From assembly GCA_046724435.1 (NCBI GenBank), contig JBKOWN010000149.1, positions 1 to 13,874 of the forward strand: a stretch of 13,874 bases of DNA, written 5' to 3'. The notes beneath the pieces are model-generated. The model saw only the letters and a program-made list of their open reading frames with translations. It did not search any database and was not told where the DNA came from. This stretch comes from JALZAA01 sp046724435 (GTDB taxonomy: Bacteria > Actinomycetota > Acidimicrobiia > IMCC26256 > JACDBD01). This document shows positions 6,642-11,769 of the stretch, piece by piece. A program made the translations under genes and the position numbers. Position 1 is the first letter of the stretch. Every line of letters begins with the position of its first letter.

Positions 6642-7373
6642 ATGCGCGTCGACGTGTTCACGATCTTCCCGGCGTATCTCGACGGGCCGCTGCGCTCGTC
6701 GCTCCTCGGCCGCGCTCGCGAACGCGGCCTTGTGGACGTGCGGGTCCACGACCCTCGCGAGCACACCGACGATCCGCATCGCAGCGTCGACGACACGCCG
6801 TTCGGCGGCGGCGCGGGCATGGTGATGAGGCCGGAGCCGCTGTTTGCTGCAGTCGAAGCGGTGCGGCCAGTGCGTCCTCTGCTCCTCCTGTCGGCCGCCG
6901 GCACCCGTTTCGACCAGCGCATGGCGGAGCGGCTCGCGCAGCGGAGCGACTTCTCCCTGGTGTGCGGCCGGTACGAAGGCGTCGACCAGCGCGTCGCCGA
7001 CCATCTCTGCGACGACGAGATCTCGGTGGGCGATTACGTGCTCGCGGGGGGAGAGGCGGCCGCGCTCGTCGTGATCGAGGCTGTCGCCCGCCTCGTTCCG
7101 GGCGTGATGGGTAACACGGAGTCCGGCGACGACGAGTCGTTCGGCGCCGGGCTGCTCGAGTACCCGCAGTACACGCGCCCGGCGGACTTCCGCGGCTGGC
7201 CGGTCCCCGAGGCATTGCGGTCCGGCGATCACGCCCTGATCGCCCGGTGGCGGAGGGCGCAGGCGCTGCGGCGGACGCTCGATCACCGCCCCGACCTCCT
7301 CGGCCCCCGGGCCCTCACGGCGGACGAGCGGCGGCTGCTCGATGAGTTCCCCGAGGGACCAGCCGACCGGTAG
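6642..7373 (+). CDS. trmD: tRNA (guanine37-N1)-methyltransferase TrmD
   Basis: This 243-residue SPOUT methyltransferase makes m1G37 in tRNAs using S-adenosylmethionine, preventing +1 frameshifts. Family landmarks are DVFTIFP (4-10), PFGGGAGMVM (53-62), CGRYEGVDQRV (108-118), EISVGDYVLAGGE (126-138) and LLEYPQYTRP (171-180), the middle ones forming the trefoil-knot SAM site. A GDHALIARWRR segment ends the C-terminal tRNA-binding domain. The residue aligning with the catalytic Asp169 of the H. influenzae/E. coli enzymes appears to be Glu165, 15 residues after Arg150 (the Arg154 equivalent). The gene starts 8 bp after rimM. Its TAG stop begins the -10-like TAGCAT ahead of rplS. Confidence 0.96.
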   Translation: MRVDVFTIFPAYLDGPLRSSLLGRARERGLVDVRVHDPREHTDDPHRSVDDTPFGGGAGMVMRPEPLFAAVEAVRPVRPLLLLSAAGTRFDQRMAERLAQRSDFSLVCGRYEGVDQRVADHLCDDEISVGDYVLAGGEAAALVVIEAVARLVPGVMGNTESGDDESFGAGLLEYPQYTRPADFRGWPVPEALRSGDHALIARWRRAQALRRTLDHRPDLLGPRALTADERRLLDEFPEGPADR

Positions 7374-7376
7374 CAT
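7371..7376 (+). promoter_or_regulatory. -10-like hexamer TAGCAT overlapping the trmD stop, internal rplS promoter candidate
   Basis: GACCGG-TAG-CAT repeats the GACCGG-TAG context found at the mscS stop before ftsY. A start about 7 nt on would give an rplS leader of about 35 nt. Within that leader CCTTC (7383-7387) can pair with GAAGG (7409-7413) of the rplS ribosome binding site GAGAAGG (7407-7413). That pairing is short and its significance uncertain. Confidence 0.35.
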
Positions 7377-7419
7377 CGCGGTCCTTCCCTCCGAGCCGAC
7401 CCCCTCGAGAAGGCGAACG

Positions 7420-7764
7420 ATGAACGCAACCGATCTCGTCGATCGCGCCAACCTTCGTGACGACATTCCGGACTTCGCGCCCGGCGACACGCTAAAGGTG
7501 CACGTCCGGGTGGTGGAGGGCAACCGCGAGCGCGTCCAGGTGTTCCAGGGGGTCGTGATCCGCCGAAAGGGCAGTGGTGCGCGCGAGACGTTCACCGTCC
7601 GCAAGGTGAGCTTCGGAGTCGGCGTCGAGCGTACTTTCCCCGTCCACTCGCCGATCATCGCCAGGATCGAGGTCGTGAGCCGCGGCGACGTGCGGCGGGC
7701 GAAGCTCTACTACCTGCGCGATCGGATCGGGAAGGCGGCCAAGATCAGGGAGCGGCGGGCTTGA
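7420..7764 (+). CDS. rplS: Large ribosomal subunit protein bL19
   Basis: The 114-residue protein has the L19 core: FAPGDTLKVHVRVVEGNRER, VQVFQGVVIRRKGSG, ETFTVRKVSFGVGVERTFPVHSP as overlapping conserved stretches, and the C-terminal RAKLYYLRDRIGKAAKI. L19 lies at the 30S-50S interface and contributes to an intersubunit bridge. ATG 7420 is supported by GAGAAGG ending 6 nt upstream and by the family N-terminus. It is the last gene of the rpsP operon. Its stop codon sits in the loop of a strong hairpin (7745-7778). The lepB and rnhB genes that commonly follow it in actinobacteria are not here. Confidence 0.97.
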   Translation: MNATDLVDRANLRDDIPDFAPGDTLKVHVRVVEGNRERVQVFQGVVIRRKGSGARETFTVRKVSFGVGVERTFPVHSPIIARIEVVSRGDVRRAKLYYLRDRIGKAAKIRERRA

Positions 7765-7778
7765 GCCCGCGACCCTGA
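7745..7778 (+). terminator. Long hairpin enclosing the rplS stop codon
   Basis: Outer arms TCAGGG (7745-7750) and CCCTGA (7773-7778) are perfectly complementary. Inner arms GCGGGC (7755-7760) and GCCCGC (7765-7770) close on a TTGA tetraloop whose TGA is the rplS stop. The two 6-bp helices are separated by a small internal loop (AGCG/GA). It is the best-paired structure in the window. No T tract follows and DUF2469 starts only 18 nt further on, so it may be a partial terminator, an mRNA 3'-end stabiliser or a processing site. Confidence 0.55.
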
Positions 7779-7795
7779 CGGCGATCGGGAGAGTT

Positions 7796-8089
7796 GTGAG
7801 CGCCGAGGACCTCGAGCGGTACGAGACCGAGATCGAGCTCCAGCTGTACAAGGAGTACCGCGACGTCCTGCCGATGTTCGCGTACGTCGTCGAGACCGAA
7901 CGACGCTTCTATCTCACGAACGCGGTCGAGATGGACGTGAAGAACGAACAGGGACGCGTCTACTTCGAGCTCAACCTCCAGGACGCGTGGGTGTGGGACA
8001 TGTACCGACCTGCCCGGTTCGTGGCGAACGTACGGGTCGTCACGTTCAAGGACGTCAACGTCGAGGAACTGGCGGGCAAGGACCTGTAG
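7796..8089 (+). CDS. DUF2469 family protein (actinobacterial conserved hypothetical)
   Basis: The 97-residue protein closely resembles the actinobacterial DUF2469 family, of which M. tuberculosis Rv2901c is a member. Recognisable stretches are SAEDLERYETEIELQLYKEYRD, split by family-conserved acidic and aromatic residues, VETERRFYLTNAVE, VYFELNLQDAWVWDMYRPAR and VRVVTFKDVNVEEL. No catalytic motif, signal peptide or membrane segment is visible and the molecular function is unknown. The GTG at 7796 matches the family N-terminus and has GGGAG just upstream. yraN begins 2 bp after its stop, so the two are surely co-transcribed. The family is essentially restricted to Actinomycetota, which supports the taxonomic call. 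Confidence 0.94.
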   Translation: MSAEDLERYETEIELQLYKEYRDVLPMFAYVVETERRFYLTNAVEMDVKNEQGRVYFELNLQDAWVWDMYRPARFVANVRVVTFKDVNVEELAGKDL

Positions 8090-8091
8090 CC

Positions 8092-8475
8092 GTGCCCGGC
8101 TCGGGCCCGCGCCGCCGGGTCGACCCCCGGCATCGACTCGGAGCCGCCGGCGAGGATGCCGTGGCGCGGTGGTACGAAGCGGCGGCGTACGAGGTGCTCG
8201 ACCGGAACTGGCGCTGCCGTGACGGCGAGCTCGACCTCGTTGTCCTTCGCGATGCCACGCTCGTCTTCTGCGAGGTGAAGACGCGCGCCAGCACCAGGTT
8301 CGGTGCGCCGGTCGAGGCGGTCACCGAGACGAAGCAGCGACGCCTGCGCACGCTGGCTGCCCGCTGGCTCGCCGAGCACGACACGCGCCGTCGCACCTTG
8401 CGCTTCGACGTGGCCTCGGTGACGCGCACGCCCGCGGGCGAGCTCGCCGTCGAGGTCCTGGAAGGCGCGTTCTAG
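8092..8475 (+). CDS. yraN: UPF0102 protein YraN, putative PD-(D/E)XK-type nuclease
   Basis: The 127-residue protein has the UPF0102 layout: HRLGAAGEDAVARWY (20-34 region), the nuclease-like GELDLVV with Glu and Asp, and FCEVKTR with Glu and Lys, which together form the E-x-D...E-x-K pattern of Holliday-junction-resolvase-like folds. Biochemical function is not firmly established. In actinobacteria it usually sits beside comM and dprA, hinting at a role in DNA uptake or recombination; here those genes are displaced downstream and inverted. GTG 8092 is chosen because it starts 2 bp after DUF2469; the longer open frame upstream lies within DUF2469. Its stop lies in the loop of a short inverted repeat, GCGCG-TTCTAG-CGCGC (8465-8480). 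Confidence 0.92.
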   Translation: MPGSGPRRRVDPRHRLGAAGEDAVARWYEAAAYEVLDRNWRCRDGELDLVVLRDATLVFCEVKTRASTRFGAPVEAVTETKQRRLRTLAARWLAEHDTRRRTLRFDVASVTRTPAGELAVEVLEGAF

Positions 8476-8483
8476 CGCGCGCA

Positions 8484-8538
8484 ACGGCCGCTTTGCCGGC
8501 CGGCGCCGCAGGGAGCCGGAGCTTGCGACGGCGACCGG
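8484..8538. repeat. Structured intergenic repeat, copy B (convergent yraN/DUF427 gap)
   Basis: Positions 8484-8533 match copy A (3914-3961). Here the main stem is CCGGCGCCG (8500-8508) with CGGCG-a-CCGG (8529-8538), nine pairs with a single bulged A, around a 20-nt loop. A CGGC-N6-GCCG hairpin precedes it. The flanks of the stem differ from copy A, yet pairing is kept. The element fills the whole gap between two convergent genes and ends against the DUF427 stop, so it is well placed to be a bidirectional terminator. Confidence 0.65.
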
Positions 8539-8925
8539 CTAGCGCGAGTAGGGAGTCTCCGGCCGCGCCAGCGCCTTGCCGTCGACGACGAGGTCGACGC
8601 GCTCGTTGTAGAAGCAAAACAGCCCGGCCACGCCCTCGGCTTGGGGAATCGGCGTCTCGTAGCTCCACACGAGGTCGTCGTGGACCTCGTCGTCGAGCTC
8701 GACGGACCAGTACGACGCCTGGCCTTTGAACGGGCAGACCGTCTCGCTGTTCGTGGGGCGAAGCAGGTCGCCGCGGACGTGCTCACGGGGGAGGTAGTAG
8801 CGGGTCGGAAGGCCCGTCTCTTCCAGGAGGACCGGCCGGTCGGAATCGGCGACCTTGACGCCGTTGACGGAGACCTCGACGTGCAGGTCGGCGGGCGTGA
8901 CGGTGATGCGGTGGCCTTCGGTCAT
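8539..8925 (-). CDS. DUF427 domain protein
   Basis: The 128-residue protein fits the DUF427 family (Pfam PF04248), small cytosolic beta-rich proteins of unknown biochemical role. Conserved stretches are RYYLPREHVRGDLLRP, the core TVCPFKGQASYWSV with Cys and Lys, and VWSYETPIPQAEGVAGLFCFYNERVD in part. No signal peptide or membrane helix is visible. ATG 8925 is preferred over an upstream ATG at 8961 because GGAG lies 11 nt before it and the extra 12 residues would run through the inverted repeat shared with the divergent regulator. It is transcribed divergently from the WYL regulator (53 bp between starts), so it is a plausible target of that protein. Confidence 0.9.
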   Translation of the reverse strand: MTEGHRITVTPADLHVEVSVNGVKVADSDRPVLLEETGLPTRYYLPREHVRGDLLRPTNSETVCPFKGQASYWSVELDDEVHDDLVWSYETPIPQAEGVAGLFCFYNERVDLVVDGKALARPETPYSR

Positions 8926-8940
8926 GTCTGATTCAACTCC

Positions 8941-8963
8941 GGATGGCGCGTGACATTCCATCC
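8941..8963. promoter_or_regulatory. Inverted repeat between divergent DUF427 and WYL genes, operator candidate
   Basis: GGATGG-N11-CCATCC is a perfect 6-bp inverted repeat, 23 bp overall, so the two arm centres lie 17 bp apart. It lies 15 bp from the DUF427 start and 15 bp from the regulator's GTG. A second, weaker pair GACA (8952-8955) and TGTC (8972-8975) overlaps it. The position is right for an autoregulated operator, but this is inferred from symmetry and location. Confidence 0.4.
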
Positions 8964-8978
8964 TGGCAGGTTGTCGGC

Positions 8979-9686
8979 GTGAACCGCACCGACCGGCTCT
9001 ACGCCATCGTCGAGCTGCTGCGGGCTACCGCGCCGCGGGCACGAGCGGCGCAAAACCTCGCCGATCGCTTCGAGGTCAGCGTACGCACGATCGAGCGCGA
9101 CATCTCGTCGCTCCAGCAGTCGGGCGTCCCGATCTGGGCGACACCCGGCCCGGGCGGTGGCTACTCCGTCGACCCGTCCATGAGCTTGCCCCCGCTGAAC
9201 TTCAGCGCCGACGAAGCCACCGCGATCGCAGTGGCGCTCGCCGCGAGCGGCCCCATCCCGTTCGGCGACGCCGCCCGCTCCGCGCTGCGCAAGCTCGTCG
9301 CCGCAATGTCGGCAGCGAACCGCGAGGGCGCGCGCGAGCTTGTGGCGCGCATCCACCTGCTGCAGCAGCGCGGCCACCTCGACGTCACGCCCGTGATGCG
9401 GGCCGTCGAGACCGCGGTGGCCGATCGCAAGGTGCTCGAGCTCGACTACGTCGACCGGTCCGGTCAACGGACGGAACGCCGCCGGGTGGAGCCGTACGGG
9501 CTCGCGGGATCGCAGGATCACTGGTACCTCATGGCGTGGTGCCGGCTGCGCGGCGGCGGCCGCTCCTTCCGGCTCGATCGCATGCAGGACGCGCGGGTCA
9601 CCAACGAGCCGGCTCCGGAACGCGAGCTGCACGAGGTCGCGGGAGAGATCGTCTCGTTCGCACGCGAAACGCGCCTCGAGGGGTGA
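8979..9686 (+). CDS. HTH-WYL transcriptional regulator (YafY type)
   Basis: The 235-residue protein starts with an HTH_11-like winged helix (about 1-60), including NRTDRLYAIVELLR and VSVRTIERDISSLQQSGVPI, the recognition region. A GPGGGYSVD wing follows. The WYL domain occupies about 135-235, with YVDRSGQRTERRRVEPYGL and the signature WYLMAWC. WYL domains sense ligands, often nucleotides or nucleic acids, and control DNA-damage, defence or metabolic genes. GTG 8979 is chosen because family members begin MNRTDRLY; an ATG at 8943 would add 12 residues and run across the inverted repeat. There is no obvious C-terminal WCX extension, and length fits the shorter YafY-type members. The stop codon straddles a 7-bp hairpin. 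It is divergent from DUF427. Confidence 0.93.
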   Translation: MNRTDRLYAIVELLRATAPRARAAQNLADRFEVSVRTIERDISSLQQSGVPIWATPGPGGGYSVDPSMSLPPLNFSADEATAIAVALAASGPIPFGDAARSALRKLVAAMSAANREGARELVARIHLLQQRGHLDVTPVMRAVETAVADRKVLELDYVDRSGQRTERRRVEPYGLAGSQDHWYLMAWCRLRGGGRSFRLDRMQDARVTNEPAPERELHEVAGEIVSFARETRLEG

Positions 9687-9691
9687 GGCGC
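9671..9691. terminator. Hairpin over the WYL regulator stop, between convergent genes
   Basis: Perfect 7-bp inverted repeat GCGCCTC-N7-GAGGCGC; the TGA stop of the regulator (9684-9686) spans the loop and first bases of the 3' arm. It lies 10 bp short of the stop codon of the convergent small gene, so it could end both transcripts. No T tract is present on either strand. Confidence 0.5.
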
Positions 9692-9701
9692 AGGCGCAGC
9701 G

Positions 9702-9815
9702 TCAGCGCGGCAGCACCGCCCAGACGAGCAGGGCCGCGACGACGACGAGGGCCGCGACGACGACGACGACGTCGGAGGATCGACGCACCTGCTTGCGGAA
9801 CGGGTTGAAGCCCAC
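9702..9815 (-). CDS. 37-residue single-pass membrane microprotein
   Basis: GTG 9815 to TGA 9702-9704 encodes 37 residues: a short MGFNPFRKQVRRSSD-type N-terminus with four basic residues, then about 20 hydrophobic residues (Val/Ala/Leu run with a Trp), ending LPR. This is a classic positive-inside single-spanning protein. The MGFNPFR opening resembles small uncharacterised actinobacterial proteins I recognise only loosely. The GAC/GTC-rich trinucleotide run here is explained by the Val-rich helix. A -10-like TACCGT lies 6 nt before the GTG, suggesting leaderless expression divergent from the crotonase gene. Function is unknown. Confidence 0.65.
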   Translation of the reverse strand: MGFNPFRKQVRRSSDVVVVVAALVVVAALLVWAVLPR

Positions 9816-9820
9816 GGAGC

Positions 9821-9827
9821 TACGGTA
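9821..9827. promoter_or_regulatory. Symmetric -10 element TACGGTA, divergent promoter candidate
   Basis: The heptamer reads TACGGT on the plus strand, 9 nt before the crotonase ATG, and TACCGT on the minus strand, 6 nt before the microprotein GTG. The whole spacer between the two start codons is only 20 bp, so both mRNAs would have to be leaderless or nearly so. Symmetric -10 elements giving bidirectional initiation are known in bacteria. Confidence 0.5.
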
Positions 9828-9835
9828 GCGGGCGC

Positions 9836-10630
9836 ATGGAGACGCTCATCGTCGATCGAGCAGACGGCGTTGTGACGGTCACGCTGAACCGGCCCGAGAA
9901 GAAGAACGCCATCAATGGCCCGATGTGGCGTGAGCTCATCCAGGTGTTCGACGAAGTGGCCGACACGCCGACCGACCGCGTGCTCGTCATCACCGGCGCC
10001 GGCGACGGGTTCTGCTCCGGCGCCGACCTCGGCCCCGGCGACAACCCCGACCTCGAGACGCAGCCGGGCGGGATCGGTTCCACGTTCCGGCAGATGCGCG
10101 TCGTCGGCCGGGCCGCGCTGCGCCTCCACCACCTGCCACAGCCCACGATCGCCGCCGTGAACGGCGTCGCCGCCGGCGCGGGGCTGAACATGGCGCTGGG
10201 CTGCGACTTGATCGTCGCCTCGGAGCGCGCCCGGTTCACGGAGATCTTCTCGAAGCGCGGCCTCAACGTCGACTTCGGGGGCTCGTGGCTGCTGCCCCGC
10301 CTTGTCGGTCTCCATAAGGCGAAGGAGCTCGTGTTCCTCGCCGACATCATCGACGCCGCCGAGGCCGAGCGCATCGGCATCGTGAACCGGGTCGTGCCCG
10401 CCGAGGACCTCGCGAAGATCTCGGCGGAGCTCTCAGCGCGGCTCGCCGCGCTGCCGCCGATCCAGTTGTCGCTCTCGAAGCGGCTCCTCAACCAGTCGTT
10501 CTCGGTGTCGATGGCCGAGGCGCTCGAGTTCGAGGACACGGCGCAGGCGATGAACTTCGCGTCGAAGGACACCGCCGAGGCGATGGCCGCGTTCCTCCAG
10601 AAGCGCGACCCGAAGTTCACGGGCGAATAG
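9836..10630 (+). CDS. Enoyl-CoA hydratase/isomerase family protein, PaaG-like active site
   Basis: The 264-residue crotonase-fold protein acts on an acyl-CoA thioester. The oxyanion-hole segments GFCSGADLG (58-66) and AAVNGVAAGAGLNMALGCD (106-124) are intact. The two catalytic glutamates of true enoyl-CoA hydratases (rat Glu144 and Glu164) are Asn118 and Phe138 by alignment on the conserved CD. Instead Asp146 in GLNVDFGGSWLLPRLVG matches the catalytic-Asp position of PaaG-type isomerases and related family members. Hydratase activity is therefore doubtful; isomerase or another crotonase chemistry is more likely. Substrate is unknown and there are no pathway neighbours. The ATG at 9836 is supported by the TACGGT hexamer and the absence of any ribosome binding site, suggesting a leaderless mRNA. 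It converges on dprA with an 8-bp gap. Confidence 0.9.
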   Translation: METLIVDRADGVVTVTLNRPEKKNAINGPMWRELIQVFDEVADTPTDRVLVITGAGDGFCSGADLGPGDNPDLETQPGGIGSTFRQMRVVGRAALRLHHLPQPTIAAVNGVAAGAGLNMALGCDLIVASERARFTEIFSKRGLNVDFGGSWLLPRLVGLHKAKELVFLADIIDAAEAERIGIVNRVVPAEDLAKISAELSARLAALPPIQLSLSKRLLNQSFSVSMAEALEFEDTAQAMNFASKDTAEAMAAFLQKRDPKFTGE

Positions 10631-10638
10631 GGCGCGCG

Positions 10639-11769
10639 TCATCGGGGCCACCACCAGCCCCGCCGGTGCTCGACCCACCCCTGCCGCTCGAGCGCGCGCA
10701 GCGCGACGGTCACCGCCTCGGGCTGGAGCCCGCTACGGCTGACGAGCTGGTCGACCGTGGCCGGCTCGCCCGCGCACGCCTCGAGGATGCGCGCGCCGTC
10801 CGACCGGGGTGCCGGACGCGGTGGCGGAGCCCCCCACCCGCGCCGAGACCCGGGCGTCAACCCGAGGGCGACGAGCACGTCGTCGGGATCGAGGAGCGGT
10901 TGCGCGCCGTCGGCCAGCAGTGCGTTGCAGCCTTCCGCGGACGGGTTGCGCCGCGAGCCGGGAACGACGAGGACGGGCCGCGCGTACTCGAGCCCGTAGT
11001 CGGCGGTGATGCGCGCGCCGCCGCGCAGCGTCGCCTCCACCACCACGACGACGTCGGCGAGCGCGGCGATGATGCGGTTGCGTACGGGGAACCGGAACCG
11101 GTTGGCCTGGGCGCCGAATCCGGCCTCGCTCAGGAGCACGCCGGATGCACGCACGCGCTCGAACAGCACGACGTGCCGGCGCGGGTAGACGACGTCGAGG
11201 CCGGTGGCGACCACGCCCACGACACCGCCCCCGGCATCGAGGGCCCCGACGTGCGCGGCGCCGTCGATCCCGATGGCGAGGCCGCTGACGACGGTGACAC
11301 CGCGCCGGGCCAGGAACGCGCCCAGCTCGCGTGCGTCGGCGAGACCGTGCACCGAGGCTGAGCGGGTCCCCACGATCGCAACACGTGGACGGTGCAGGAC
11401 GTCCGGCGCTGCGCCCTCGACGAGCAGCACAGCCGGGCGGTCGGGTACATCGTCCCCGATCGGGTAGCCGGCGTGGCCGTCGCGCACGACCGCGGTGCCT
11501 CGGCGCGCCAGTTCCGGTGCGAGCTCGAGTGCCCGTGCCACGCGCGCCCAGCTACGGGCCAAGGCCGCGCGCTCGTGGTTCCGAACCAGCCCCGCTTGGG
11601 GCGCGAGCGCGTCGCCGGCCTTGCCGGCGCGGACGGCGGCGAGCGCGGCGCCGGGATCGGGCCACCGGTCGAGCACGGCGCGCAGCCGGCGCGGGCCCAT
11701 GTCGGGGAGGCAGACGAGCGTGGCTGCCGCCACCTCCGCCGCCGCGAGCCGCGGCCGGGTCCCGCTCAC
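10639..11769 (-). CDS. dprA: DNA-processing protein DprA
   Basis: The 376-residue protein loads RecA on single-stranded DNA taken up by transformation or otherwise incoming. Order: N-terminal helix-hairpin-helix/SAM-like region (about 10-50, with LPDMGPRRLRAVLDRW); a Rossmann-like DprA domain (about 110-310) with VAIVGTRSAS, SGLAIGIDGAAHVGAL, FPVRNRIIAALADVVVVVEA and GGARITADYGLEYARPV; and a C-terminal winged helix (about 320-376, DGARILEACAGEPATVDQL). All family motifs are intact. The start GTG (11769) overlaps the comM stop as GTGA, so translation is coupled to comM. A longer frame upstream lies inside comM and is spurious. Its 3' end carries a hairpin that could terminate the convergent crotonase transcript. 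No other competence genes are in the window. Confidence 0.96.
   Translation of the reverse strand: MSGTRPRLAAAEVAAATLVCLPDMGPRRLRAVLDRWPDPGAALAAVRAGKAGDALAPQAGLVRNHERAALARSWARVARALELAPELARRGTAVVRDGHAGYPIGDDVPDRPAVLLVEGAAPDVLHRPRVAIVGTRSASVHGLADARELGAFLARRGVTVVSGLAIGIDGAAHVGALDAGGGVVGVVATGLDVVYPRRHVVLFERVRASGVLLSEAGFGAQANRFRFPVRNRIIAALADVVVVVEATLRGGARITADYGLEYARPVLVVPGSRRNPSAEGCNALLADGAQPLLDPDDVLVALGLTPGSRRGWGAPPPRPAPRSDGARILEACAGEPATVDQLVSRSGLQPEAVTVALRALERQGWVEHRRGWWWPR
10643..10662. terminator. Hairpin in the dprA 3' end, possible terminator for the crotonase gene
   Basis: Perfect 6-bp inverted repeat CGGGGC-N8-GCCCCG starting 13 nt after the crotonase stop, inside the last codons of dprA (which encode RGWWWPR). 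With only 8 bp between the two convergent stops, any terminator has to lie within coding sequence. No T tract is present. Confidence 0.35.

Noticed and set aside
8943..8978. Upstream ATG for the WYL regulator
   Set aside because: Family members start at MNRTDRLY, matching GTG 8979; the longer form would encode the inverted repeat.
9735..9772. GAC-rich tandem trinucleotide run resembling a microsatellite
   Set aside because: It is explained as Val codons of the minus-strand microprotein's hydrophobic helix.
11615..11640. GCCGGCCTTGCCGGC-like palindrome similar to part of the repeat
   Set aside because: It lies inside dprA coding sequence, matches only GCCG-type words, and lacks the GAGCTTGCGACGGCG core.
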